From positions 99,832 through 135,510 of the forward strand of contig NZ_KI914732.1 in the NCBI RefSeq assembly GCF_000520515.1: a stretch of 35,679 nt of DNA, given 5' to 3'. Shown here piece by piece: positions 14,603-22,713 of this stretch (positions are counted from its first letter, which is position 1; each line of letters opens with the position of its first letter). Below the pieces are notes generated by a model. That model was not told where the DNA came from. It did no database searches and saw nothing but the letters and a program-made list of their open reading frames with translations. This DNA comes from Arthrobacter sp. H20 (GTDB lineage Bacteria > Actinomycetota > Actinomycetes > Actinomycetales > Micrococcaceae). A program made the position numbers and the translations under genes.

Positions 14603-14890
14603 ATGCACGCATTTGACGTCCTCGGCGGTCTAGTTCGCCGCCGCATTCTCGAACTACTCCTCAACGAGGAATGGTCAGCCGGCGAAATAGCGCGGGTTAT
14701 CCGAACAGAGTTTGGAATCTCGCAGCCTGTCGTTTCGCAGCACCCTCGCGCGCTCCGAGCGCATGGCTTGGCCAAAGTGTGAGGAGATGGAACACGCTGG
14801 CTTTATGCAGTGGAGGCCGGACCGTTGCAGGACGTGGATCAGTGGCTCGAACTGTTCCGTGTGTTGTGGCCGGGCCGTTTCGCCCAATAG
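14603..14890 (+). pseudogene. ArsR-family regulator interrupted by an in-frame TGA
   Basis: A 96-codon frame that aligns with winged-helix ArsR regulators: MHAFDVLGGLVRRRILELLL, EWSAGEIARVIRTEFGIS, QPVVSQHPRALRAHGLAKV, then GDGTRWLYAVEAGPLQDVDQ and WLELFRVLWPGRFAQ. A TGA at 14780-14782 (codon 60) sits where relatives have Arg in the wing (V-R-x-DGTRRLYAV), and CGA to TGA is a single change. Downstream sequence still matches the family. The C-terminus also ends early compared with usual lengths of about 105-115 residues. HPRALR in place of the common HLRVLR is a further drift. Probably non-functional. Confidence 0.82.
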
Positions 14891-14895
14891 TCCGA

Positions 14896-15486
14896 CTAAG
14901 CAAACACGCCGATAAAACGGAAGACCACGGTGGCTGCCGTCGCAATCAGGAGCAGGGCCGCCGTCGTCCCCGTCCATCCGCTGAGGAACGTGCGCAGGCG
15001 TTTGCCTGCCGGAAACACGCCGCGGAGGATATTTCGTGAGGTCAGGAACGTCGTGAGCACGATCATCGCTGCCCAGGCCACCATGCAGTAGATGCAGAGA
15101 ATCCCGATAGCAAAAAGGGCCTGGCTCCATAGCCAAATGGTGAACAACATCCCCAACCCCACGCCCACCTGCAGCGCACGCCAGTACCACTTCGACACTG
15201 TTGCACCAGCAAGCAGCATGGCACCAGTGGTGATGATCACGCTGAACGCGACGATGCCAATCAGCGGGTTGGGAAAGCCGAACAGACCGGCTTGCCAGGT
15301 CTTGAACACTTCACCACAGGAAACGAACGCGTTGACGTCGCAGCTGGTGACGTAGTTCGGGTCGGCATAGACGGCCAGTCGCTCGAGAACCAACTGGCCG
15401 GAGGCCAACCATCCCACCAGTCCTGTAATGACCAGGAGCAGGCCGAAGTGCCCGTCGTGTGTGAACCGCGGCGTTGAGGTATCCAT
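14896..15486 (-). CDS. vitamin K epoxide reductase family membrane protein
   Basis: Membrane thiol oxidoreductase of 196 residues with four to five helices. The redox CxxC is C131-I-Y-C134 within a transmembrane helix, and the loop cysteines are C49 and C57 (SCDVNAFVSC). A conserved FGFPNPLIGI follows. In actinobacteria VKOR proteins use a quinone to reoxidise DsbA-like thiol oxidases outside the membrane, building disulfides in exported proteins. No DsbA-like partner or fusion is present in this window. The ATG at 15486 is supported by GGGAAATGAG upstream. Confidence 0.93.
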   Translation of the reverse strand: MDTSTPRFTHDGHFGLLLVITGLVGWLASGQLVLERLAVYADPNYVTSCDVNAFVSCGEVFKTWQAGLFGFPNPLIGIVAFSVIITTGAMLLAGATVSKWYWRALQVGVGLGMLFTIWLWSQALFAIGILCIYCMVAWAAMIVLTTFLTSRNILRGVFPAGKRLRTFLSGWTGTTAALLLIATAATVVFRFIGVFA

Positions 15487-15521
15487 CGCTCATTTCCCGA
15501 ATGATTGGGCGGTTAGCTCAG

Positions 15522-15535
15522 GGTCCGGCCGGACC
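15522..15535. repeat. 14-nt perfect palindrome upstream of the VKOR gene
   Basis: GGTCCGGCCGGACC lies 36-49 nt before the VKOR start. An overlapping alternative pairing is AGGGTC (15519-15524 region) with GACCCT (15539-15544). Either a regulator site or a leader/terminator hairpin is possible. Confidence 0.4.
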
Positions 15536-15666
15536 TATGACCCTTGCCAACGCTTGTAATCATTGTGGACCTTCCGCGCGTTGCAGCAGCTTTCTCACAC
15601 CGTTTATTGCCGCTGGCTTTCTTTTCGTAGGAAATATGGTGGGCGTTAAAGCGTAGCGTCGATGGA

Positions 15667-16713
15667 CTAGCGAGTGGTCGTGTACTCGTAGTCGGCCCGG
15701 TCGATCTTGCGGTGGTAGCGCATTCCCGTGAGTCCGCCCAAGACCGCTCCGCCGAGTGCTGCCACGACGGCAATGAGGACGGCGATGATCCCTGCTGTGG
15801 TCAAGTTGCCTTCATTCAGTGGGAGGCGAGGGAAGCTGTTGAGGTTCGCCAGAATGTCGAACTGCCTGCCGAAGATCAACCCGAGCACTGCGACCAGTAC
15901 GGCGAAGATGAGGGCCCAAAGCCAGACCGCCACACCCTGCTTCGCTCCATTGAACCGGGCCATCCGCCCGGCGACATAGCCGCCAGCGAAGTAGGAGACC
16001 AGCAGAATCACCAGCAGCACGATCGCGCCGGTGATACCGACGGTCTGGGGGTCTGCAGCAGCCCGGTCGGCTGCGTCGTTCAGATCCGTATTGGTGGAGA
16101 GTCCAAACACAGCACCACCGGCGGCGACCAGCGCCGTCAGCAGAACTGCCATTCCGGTGGCGGTAAGCCAGCCAAAGAACGCCGACCCGAACTTCATGCC
16201 ACCGAAGGTGTCCTTTTCATACTGTAGGAGTGCTGCCCGTTCGGCCGACGCCGGAAGCGCCGGGCGGTCATCGTGCGTGTTTCGGTACCGGGCGTCGTCC
16301 GGGTTAGCCGTGTGGCTGACCGGCTGCGCGGTCACAGGCTGGGTCCGTGTGGACGGCGAGGTCTCAGCCGCGCCCGCTCCTGAGCCGCCCGCTACCGCAC
16401 CGGTGTTGGCGTTGGCATCAGGCTGTGCCCGCTGCTCGCGGCGGGTGGGTTCCCGCTCGGTGGTGCCGGAGTTATCGGGGGTGCCGTGCCCATCGGTTGG
16501 TGAGTCGTTGAACGTGTGCACCTCGGTGTCGGCGTCGCCACGTTCTGGGGTGCGCCGCGTGGGTACGTGTTGGTGCACCTGCGTGGCGGCGCCGTCGTCG
16601 TCGGTGGTGGTGGGTGAATCCCGCCAGTCTGGTGTGCCGTCAGCATGCTTGGGGGCGTCCTCTGGGGGAGTGTTGCGTTCTGACGGGTCGTTCCCTGTTC
16701 CTGGCGTACTCAT
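15667..16713 (-). CDS. membrane protein with long disordered acidic N-terminus
   Basis: Protein of 348 residues in two parts. Residues 1 to about 165 are low-complexity, rich in Thr, Asp, Pro, His and Gly, with no hydrophobic segment, so probably disordered and cytosolic. The C-terminal half has about four membrane helices: near 185-207, 225-250 (ITGAIVLLVILLVSYFAGGY), 260-282 and 305-335, ending in a basic/acidic tail DRADYEYTTTR. No named family is recognised. The start ATG has a strong AGGAGG box. It lies upstream of the VKOR gene on the same strand, with a 180-nt gap. Confidence 0.8.
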   Translation of the reverse strand: MSTPGTGNDPSERNTPPEDAPKHADGTPDWRDSPTTTDDDGAATQVHQHVPTRRTPERGDADTEVHTFNDSPTDGHGTPDNSGTTEREPTRREQRAQPDANANTGAVAGGSGAGAAETSPSTRTQPVTAQPVSHTANPDDARYRNTHDDRPALPASAERAALLQYEKDTFGGMKFGSAFFGWLTATGMAVLLTALVAAGGAVFGLSTNTDLNDAADRAAADPQTVGITGAIVLLVILLVSYFAGGYVAGRMARFNGAKQGVAVWLWALIFAVLVAVLGLIFGRQFDILANLNSFPRLPLNEGNLTTAGIIAVLIAVVAALGGAVLGGLTGMRYHRKIDRADYEYTTTR

Positions 16714-16822
16714 CGTTCCTCCTGCTCATGGTGCCGTAAGTCTTTATCAGCAACCTTAGTGATGGTCTTGAATGGTAACAAGCGTTGACGGCCGAGTGCC
16801 GGAGCAGTGAGACACTTTCCCT

Positions 16823-17323
16823 ATGGAATTTCAGATCCTGATCACCGTGTTGAGCGGCCTCCTGATTGCAGTAGGCGTTGCCGGCGTCATCGTGCCGATT
16901 CTCCCGGGCAGCATCCTCATCATCGGCTCACTCCTGATGTGGGCGATCGTGGTCTCCAGCACCGCCGGATGGGTGGCGTTCGGCGTCGGGGCGTTGTGTG
17001 CCCTCGCGGGACTGCTCGCCGGGGCGGTTTTGACCGGACGAAAACTCCAGCAGCGGCAGATCCCCGGCCGGTCAGTAGTGATCGGGCTGGTCGCCGGCGT
17101 GGTGGGAATGTTCGTGATCCCAGTGGTCGGCTTGTTTGTCGGGTTCGCTGGCGGCCTGTTCGCCAGCGAGTTCGCCCGACAGCGCGAGGTCCGCCCGGCC
17201 CTGTCGTCCAGCGGCGCGGCACTGAAAGCAACCGGCATCGGTATCCTGGTCGAGCTCGGCCTGGCCCTGCTGGCCGGTAGTGTCTGGGTCATCGGTGTGT
17301 GGGTGCATTTCGCCACCGTGTAG
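16823..17323 (+). CDS. DUF456 family membrane protein
   Basis: Small hydrophobic protein of 166 residues that matches DUF456. The N-terminal helix contains GVAGVIVPILPGSILIIGSL with the family's P-x-LPG motif; there are four or five helices. A conserved glycine-rich segment (GLVAGVVGMFVIPVVGLFVG) follows a basic loop, GRKLQQRQIPGR. The C-terminal helix is near 140-162. Function unknown. The gene ends 51 nt before the amidohydrolase and is divergent from the disordered membrane protein gene. Confidence 0.88.
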   Translation: MEFQILITVLSGLLIAVGVAGVIVPILPGSILIIGSLLMWAIVVSSTAGWVAFGVGALCALAGLLAGAVLTGRKLQQRQIPGRSVVIGLVAGVVGMFVIPVVGLFVGFAGGLFASEFARQREVRPALSSSGAALKATGIGILVELGLALLAGSVWVIGVWVHFATV

Positions 17324-17374
17324 GACCTCCTGAACCATACTGTCACTGTGCCAAATGTCGCCTGGGAGCGAACC

Positions 17375-18994
17375 ATGCAGCTGGATCTCATCTTCACCAA
17401 CGCCATTATCATCACGATGGACCCGAGCCGCCCCACGGCGCGGAGCATGGGCATCCTGAACGGCAGGATAGTAGGACTCGATGCCGATCTGGCCGGTCTG
17501 ACGGCAGGAGAGATCATTGACCTGCGCGGCAAGGTGGTTATCCCCGGCCTCAACGACGCCCACTGTCACACCGCCTGGTTCGGTCTCACCCTCGGGGAGG
17601 TGGACCTCTCCGAACTGGAGGATCTGGACCAGGTCTACGCTTGCCTCCGGGCCGCAGCTGAAACCCAGGCAGACGACGACGGCGGCTGGCTGGTCGCCAG
17701 CGGCTACGACCACCACCGGTTCGGCGGACAATTTCCCGACCGCGCCGCCCTGGACCGGGTGGCCGCTGGGAGACCCCTTTTCATCAGGCGAACCTCGGGC
17801 CATGGCGGAATCGCCAATACAGAGGCGCTGCGACGGGCCGGAGCCCTTGTCGACGGGTGCCCCGATCCGGTGGGTGGGCGAATCGTCCGGGATGCAGCGG
17901 GCAGGCCGACCGGACTGTTGCAGGAAACCGCTCAAGCGCTGGTGCTGGACCTGTTGCGCCCCTATCCGCGGGAGGTCCTCGTCACCGCAATCGATCGGGC
18001 GACCTCCAGGTATGCGAGTGAGGGAATCACCAGCTTCACCGACGCTGGCATTGGGGGCGGCTGGATCGGACACGCCCCTGACGAGCTGGGGGCGTTCCAG
18101 GACGCCCGGGCGGCTGGCAGGCTGCACGCGCGGGCGCAACTTATGCCGGCCATTGAGACGCTGCAGTCTGACTCAAAAGCCGGTCTGGGACTGGGGATGC
18201 ACAGCGGCTTTGGCGACCACATGCTGTCGTTGGGACCGGTCAAGATCTTTTTGGATGGCGCCCTGTCGAGCGAGACGGCTGCACAGACCGAACCGTACAC
18301 TACTGGAGCAGTCAATCAGGGCTATCTGTTGGACGACCCGGTGACGCTGCAGCGGCAGATGACCGCCGCGCACCGGGCTGGCTGGTCAATTGCGGCGCAC
18401 GCGATCGGCGACGCCGCGATCGACCTGGCGATTGAGACGTTCACACAGTTGCGCGCCTTGCACAACGGACAACCAAGCCTGCCGCACCGGATTGAGCATG
18501 CCGCGGTGGTCCGGCCGGACCAGCTGGTGGCGCTCGCCGACCTGGGGGTCGCGGTGGCGCCACAGGCGTCGTTCTTTCACCCGATCGGCGACGCGATGGC
18601 CCATTCACTGGGTGGGCGCCGGGCAGCGTTCACTTATCGGGCCAAGTCATTCCTGGACGCGGGCATCCGGCTGGCGGGAAGTTCGGACCGGCCCTGTGCG
18701 GAAGGGACCGCGCTGCGCTCCATCCAGGCGTACATCGACCGGCTGACGTCCAGCGGCGTCGTCTTCGGCAGCGCAGCCGAACGGCTCAGCGCTGAGGAGG
18801 CACTCCGGGTCTACACCGTTGGATCGGCTCAGGCCACAGGGTTCAGCAGGGACAAGGGCCAGCTCGGCGTCGGGATGTTGGCCGACTGCGCGGTGTTGGC
18901 CGAGTCGCCGCTGGAGGTTCCGACCGATGAGATCGCCGACATTCCGGTCCTGGCCACGTTGCTGGGTGGGCGCTTTACCCACCACAGGCTGTAG
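17375..18994 (+). CDS. amidohydrolase family protein, YtcJ-like
   Basis: Metal-dependent hydrolase of 539 residues in the amidohydrolase superfamily, YtcJ/N-substituted formamide deformylase-like group. Metal ligands: HxH in DAHCHTAWFG (about residues 66-70), His in AAHAIGDAAID, His in HRIEHAAVV, and Asp in GSSDRPCAEG. The opening LDLIFTNAIIITMDPSRPTA and closing GMLADCAVLAESPL form the beta-sandwich domain. The chosen ATG at 17375 follows GGGAG at 6 nt; a GTG at 17348 is an alternative. Substrate unknown. It is convergent with the GH15 gene, whose stop lies 11 nt away. Confidence 0.92.
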   Translation: MQLDLIFTNAIIITMDPSRPTARSMGILNGRIVGLDADLAGLTAGEIIDLRGKVVIPGLNDAHCHTAWFGLTLGEVDLSELEDLDQVYACLRAAAETQADDDGGWLVASGYDHHRFGGQFPDRAALDRVAAGRPLFIRRTSGHGGIANTEALRRAGALVDGCPDPVGGRIVRDAAGRPTGLLQETAQALVLDLLRPYPREVLVTAIDRATSRYASEGITSFTDAGIGGGWIGHAPDELGAFQDARAAGRLHARAQLMPAIETLQSDSKAGLGLGMHSGFGDHMLSLGPVKIFLDGALSSETAAQTEPYTTGAVNQGYLLDDPVTLQRQMTAAHRAGWSIAAHAIGDAAIDLAIETFTQLRALHNGQPSLPHRIEHAAVVRPDQLVALADLGVAVAPQASFFHPIGDAMAHSLGGRRAAFTYRAKSFLDAGIRLAGSSDRPCAEGTALRSIQAYIDRLTSSGVVFGSAAERLSAEEALRVYTVGSAQATGFSRDKGQLGVGMLADCAVLAESPLEVPTDEIADIPVLATLLGGRFTHHRL

Positions 18995-19005
18995 TCAGGA
19001 ATTTA

Positions 19006-20796
19006 CTACTCGTCCGCAGACAGCGACAGTGCGGCGGTGATGAGGGCGAGGTGACTCAACCCTTGCGGCAGGTTGCCCATGAACTCGTGCCGTTCGTCGC
19101 CGTCGATCATCTCCGCCAGCAGGCCGACGTCGTTGGCCAATGGCAAGAGCTCATCCATCCGGGACCGCGCCTCGTCCCTGCGCCCCGCATAGGCCAGGGC
19201 GGCCACCATCCAGTAGGCGCAGGCGACAAACGTTGATTCCTCATCCGGCATGCCGCTGTAGCGGTAGAGGAGCGGACCAGCTCCGAGCTCGTCGCGCAGG
19301 GCGTCGATGGTAGCGGACATCCTCGGCCCACGCTCATAGCCGCTGATGGCATGGAGCAGAATGGACGCATCCAGTTCCAAAGAGCCCGGGTACATGACGT
19401 AACTCTGGCGATCCTCGGACCAGCAGTTCTCCTCGACCCAATCGCGGATCCGGTCACGCTCGGCCCGCCAACGCTCGGCCGGACGCTGCAGTTGGCCCGC
19501 CTCGGACAGTTTCACAGCGCTATCCAAGGCGTGCCAGCACCCCAGCTTCGACGTGGTGTAGTGCCGTTCCTCGGGGAGCTCCCAGATGCCGGCGTCGCGC
19601 TGCTGCCAGGAGTCGCAGGCGAGATCGGCCAAATCGGCCAGCTGGCGGGAGGTGGTGGGGTCCAGGACATGCCCGGCCTCGACGTACAGGTTCACGATGT
19701 CAAAAAGGTCACCGAAGACACCCAGCTGGAGCTGGCCTGCGGCAGGGTTTCCGTCGATCACGGGGCCAATGCCCCGCCAGCCCGCCATATCAGGGGTCCG
19801 CGTGCCTTCGGGAGTGTCGCCATTGAGACGGGTAAACACCTGCAGGTCTCTGCCCTGGGTTCGCAGGTTCTTGAGCATCCACGAGACGGCAGCGTGAACT
19901 TCTTCGCGGACGCCGGTCCTAACGAGCGCGTGAAGTGTATAGGCGGTATCCCGCAGCCAGGTATATCTGTAGTCCCAGTTCTTGCCGCCAGCCCTGCTCT
20001 CGGGCAGCGAGGTGGTGGCGGCGGCAGCGATCGACCCCGATGGGCTGTGGATCAGCAGCTTCAGGGCAAGTGCGCTCCTCAGGACGTGACCAGCGTAGGG
20101 GCCGTCGTAGCTGAATTCCCTGGACCAGGTCTGCCAGTTGGTGATTGTCCGCTCGATTCCAGCGTCGATAGAATGCGGATCGGGAAGTGGCAGCGGTTCA
20201 TCGTGAGTGGAGACGACGCCGATCAGGTGGTGCGAGCCTGGCTCGGTAGTTAGAGTCCCCGAAATGGCCTGGGCCTCGATCGACACGTCGCCTTCATTGA
20301 TGCCACGCACCCCCAGTGCGGTGCCGTCAATCATTAGCACCGCTCCGTGATCGGTGGACTGTACCCAGGGGGATGCCGTCTGGAAACAGTTGCCGGGGCG
20401 GATCGCCCAGCGCATTGGTACGTTCCCGGTCAGGCCGGTGACCCGGCGGGCCAGCTCACCCCAGGGTAGTCGGCCAGCCACCCCCGTATTCAAAGAATCG
20501 ATGACCTGAACCGTTCCCGACCTTGTGGTGTATGTGGTGGTCAGAACGTTGGTGCCGTCAACGTAGGCACGCTGCGAAGTGAAGGGTTCCGCGGGGCACA
20601 ATTCCATTGCGCCGCCGTCGTCGGCATCCAACAGCCGAGCGAAGGGAGGCGGGGAATCGAGGTCCGGGGTTGGATACCAGTCGATCGAGCCATCATGGGC
20701 GATCAGCGCAACCGTCCGTCCATCGCCGATTGCTGCGTAGGAGCGCAGATCGACGTAGCCGTCCCGACGGTCGGCCAGATCGTTGATTTCAGTCAT
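19006..20796 (-). CDS. glycoside hydrolase family 15 protein (trehalase/glucoamylase-like)
   Basis: Cytosolic protein of 596 residues. The N-terminal domain (YAAIGDGRTVALIAHDGSID) belongs to the trehalase-like beta-sandwich domain, and the C-terminal (alpha/alpha)6 domain has NWDYRYTWLRDTAYTLHAL, GHVLDPTTSRQLADLADLA and HEFMGNLPQGLSHLALITAA. Such proteins in mycobacteria and Arthrobacter are trehalases; others cleave maltose or glucans. No signal peptide is seen. The ATG lacks a ribosome site; a TAGTCT box 6 nt upstream on the same strand, overlapping the stop of the 42-codon gene before it, could give a leaderless message. Confidence 0.93.
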   Translation of the reverse strand: MTEINDLADRRDGYVDLRSYAAIGDGRTVALIAHDGSIDWYPTPDLDSPPPFARLLDADDGGAMELCPAEPFTSQRAYVDGTNVLTTTYTTRSGTVQVIDSLNTGVAGRLPWGELARRVTGLTGNVPMRWAIRPGNCFQTASPWVQSTDHGAVLMIDGTALGVRGINEGDVSIEAQAISGTLTTEPGSHHLIGVVSTHDEPLPLPDPHSIDAGIERTITNWQTWSREFSYDGPYAGHVLRSALALKLLIHSPSGSIAAAATTSLPESRAGGKNWDYRYTWLRDTAYTLHALVRTGVREEVHAAVSWMLKNLRTQGRDLQVFTRLNGDTPEGTRTPDMAGWRGIGPVIDGNPAAGQLQLGVFGDLFDIVNLYVEAGHVLDPTTSRQLADLADLACDSWQQRDAGIWELPEERHYTTSKLGCWHALDSAVKLSEAGQLQRPAERWRAERDRIRDWVEENCWSEDRQSYVMYPGSLELDASILLHAISGYERGPRMSATIDALRDELGAGPLLYRYSGMPDEESTFVACAYWMVAALAYAGRRDEARSRMDELLPLANDVGLLAEMIDGDERHEFMGNLPQGLSHLALITAALSLSADE

Positions 20797-20805
20797 ACAG
20801 TCAGA

Positions 20806-20934
20806 CTAGCGGCCGGTGTTCTTGTCATACCGGGTTTTGTCAGCGCGGATGTTAGCGGTACTACCACGCCGCTTACGGAGCAGCTTGGAGGCAACGATGG
20901 GGACCAATGTCCACAGGATTCTCTTCAGCAGCAC
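20806..20934 (-). CDS. small basic protein upstream of the GH15 gene, 42 residues
   Basis: A short reading frame, GTG start at 20934: MLLKRILWTLVPIVASKLLR, then KRRGSTANIRADKTRYDKNT, then GR. It has a hydrophobic amphipathic helix (residues 1-22) followed by a highly basic tail. AAGGA lies 8 nt upstream of the GTG. It ends 9 nt before the GH15 start and reads the same way, so the two probably form an operon. Codon third positions are GC-rich, as in neighbouring genes. I do not recognise the family; membrane association through the N-terminal helix is likely. The opposite strand offers a competing 37-codon frame, which is judged a shadow. Confidence 0.6.
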   Translation of the reverse strand: MLLKRILWTLVPIVASKLLRKRRGSTANIRADKTRYDKNTGR

Positions 20935-21034
20935 GACGGGTTTCCTTTTCTCTTGGGGACCGCGGCGTTCCGCGGGAAACCTAAGCTTACTTAGAGTTCT
21001 GTTCGAATGAAACTTGGAACAGGCTCCTCGGCGG

Positions 21035-22528
21035 CTACCCGGCAGGTGTGACGAAGTTTTTCAGGGCCTCCAGCTGCGCCAACCGACACTCAGGCTTGAG
21101 ATACATCATGTGCCCGGCCTCGTGATAGTGGTGGGTGAACCGCGCCTTCATCTGGTCCGTCAAGTTCATGTGGGCAAACACGTATTCGGCGGCGAAGTGT
21201 GGAGTGGCGCCATCCTGGTATCCGTAGTCCACGTGCACGCGAAGGCTGGGGTTGTGCACCAGCAGCCGTTCAAGGGTGTGGCTCACGTCGACGGGAGCGC
21301 CCTCGAACGTCTTGTAGCTCCACGGGTGCACCCGAGCCGTCAGAACTTCATAGGGGAGATCATTCTCGTAGCCGAGCTCCGCCCGCACGTAGTAGTTCAT
21401 GGCTGCCGCGTAAGGTCCGGTGATGGCGCGGATGCTCGGATCGTCAGTCATAGCGGAGTCCTGCAGGCTGGCCGGCTGCGCCGTGAACCGTCCGTCAATC
21501 CGGCCGACCGCCAGCCCCTCTGCACGAAGGAGCTCTGCGGCGAATTCACCGTACTGCCAGCGCAGGTTGGTGCGGCGGATGAACGACTCGTCGAGAGTGG
21601 TGATCGCCGAGAGCCGCGCGACGACGTCGTCGTACTCCTCGGCGGTGAGCCGGCTGCCCTGTGTCAGGGCGTACCCGTAGTCCCGGGCGGCAAAGGCTTC
21701 AGCTTCGTTGACGACGTCGGCTAGTTCCTTGCCGGGATGGCGGCCGTGGAAGTGCGCAATCGCCGCGTAGGTGGGGATATGCAGCGCGTAGGGAAGGTCG
21801 CTGCCCGGGAAGAAGCGCAGCGTGGACATGTTCAGCACTGTGGAGATGAGGCCAAGCCCGTTGACTGCCATGCCGTAGGCGTCGAAGAGGCGGCCAGCAG
21901 CTGCGACGGCGCGGAGGGTTCCGTAGGACTCGCCGACGAGGTATTTCGGGGAAAGCCACCGGTTGTTTCGGGTGGTCCAGAGCCGGATAACCTCGGCCAC
22001 CAGATCGCGGTCCTCGATGAAGGCGTGGAACTCGTCCGACTTCTCGCCCTCGACGACGCGGGAGAACCCCGTGTTGACGGGGTCGATCATGACCAGATCG
22101 CTGTGCTCCAGGAGAGTCTCGGGGTTGTCCACCAAGCCGAAGGGGGCGGGGGTCATGGCCCCGGTGTCGCCGGAATCGACGCGGCGTGGGCCGAGTAAGC
22201 CCAGGTGGAGCCAGATCGACGCCGATCCGGGACCGCCGTTGAATGCGAAGGTGACCGGACGATGGGGGCCCTGGCCGTCGTCGTCGGGCTCGGTGTCCTT
22301 GGTGTAGGCGACGATGAAGATTTCGGCCTTGGGCTTGAACCCGTCGGATTTGCCGTCTTTGGTTTCTTCCCGGCGCAGGACCAGTCGGCCGGTGGTGCTG
22401 GTGTACTTCAGGCCCGACCCAGTTGTGTGTTGCCGGATGACGAAGTCGTCGGTGACGTCCTTGACCTCTTTGATCTTGTCCGGTGCTGTGGAGTCGGCGC
22501 TGGTGTGTTCTGCGGTTTCTTCAGCCAT
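21035..22528 (-). CDS. serine carboxypeptidase-like (S10) peptidase
   Basis: Protein of 497 residues related to peptidase family S10. The oxyanion and nucleophile landmarks are FNGGPGSASIW, LVGESYGTLRA (catalytic Ser), the Asp in HVDYGYQDGATPH and the His in HEAGHMMYL. The N-terminus (about 1-30) is charged and there is no signal peptide, so a cytosolic enzyme is likely, unlike secreted eukaryotic S10 enzymes. The ATG at 22528 was chosen because upstream in-frame codons are arginine-rich and unlike the family. It probably trims peptides from the C-terminus; substrate unknown. It lies 185 nt downstream of the MFS gene, separated by a composite inverted repeat. Confidence 0.88.
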   Translation of the reverse strand: MAEETAEHTSADSTAPDKIKEVKDVTDDFVIRQHTTGSGLKYTSTTGRLVLRREETKDGKSDGFKPKAEIFIVAYTKDTEPDDDGQGPHRPVTFAFNGGPGSASIWLHLGLLGPRRVDSGDTGAMTPAPFGLVDNPETLLEHSDLVMIDPVNTGFSRVVEGEKSDEFHAFIEDRDLVAEVIRLWTTRNNRWLSPKYLVGESYGTLRAVAAAGRLFDAYGMAVNGLGLISTVLNMSTLRFFPGSDLPYALHIPTYAAIAHFHGRHPGKELADVVNEAEAFAARDYGYALTQGSRLTAEEYDDVVARLSAITTLDESFIRRTNLRWQYGEFAAELLRAEGLAVGRIDGRFTAQPASLQDSAMTDDPSIRAITGPYAAAMNYYVRAELGYENDLPYEVLTARVHPWSYKTFEGAPVDVSHTLERLLVHNPSLRVHVDYGYQDGATPHFAAEYVFAHMNLTDQMKARFTHHYHEAGHMMYLKPECRLAQLEALKNFVTPAG

Positions 22529-22614
22529 AACTAGAGCGTACAGGTAGTTCTCTGAGGCAACCACCCGGCGTTGTGGTCGGTTTCGGTGGGGCGGGCACCG
22601 TCGACGTCGATTCA

Positions 22615-22692
22615 GGTGGGCAATCTGGACAACGGTGGGCAACATATTGCTCACCAATGTCCAGAGTGACCCCTCGGTCCAGGTTGCCCACC
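22615..22692. repeat. composite inverted repeat with two exclusive foldings
   Basis: Arms GGTGGGCAATCTGGAC (22615-22630) and GTCCAGGTTGCCCACC (22677-22692) pair over 16 bp (one G.U). Inside lies a second copy of the same words: GGTGGGCAA (22634-22642) pairing TTGCTCACC (22647-22655), and CTGGACA (22625-22631) pairing TGTCCAG (22658-22664). The TGGAC of the left arm can pair with either GTCCA, so two foldings exclude one another. It lies 22 nt after the stop of the MFS gene (minus strand), so it may be its terminator. No U run follows. Confidence 0.75.
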
Positions 22693-22713
22693 AGGCGAGC
22701 TGTGAGCACCCCC

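Noticed and set aside
14780-14782. TGA in the ArsR gene as possible selenocysteine or recoding site
   Set aside because: No downstream stem-loop of the expected kind and ArsR wings carry Arg here; a CGA to TGA mutation is simpler.
15537-15656. 39-codon plus-strand frame with several cysteines and a hydrophobic stretch
   Set aside because: No ribosome site and it sits over the VKOR leader palindrome; no supporting signal.
17072-18139. Long minus-strand frame opposite the DUF456 and amidohydrolase genes
   Set aside because: High-GC shadow; both genes on the plus strand have clear family motifs and ribosome sites.
20897-21010. 37-codon plus-strand frame with a good GGAGG box
   Set aside because: The opposite strand carries a better candidate (42 residues, GC-rich third positions, operon position before GH15). 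The GGAGG is within antisense of that gene.
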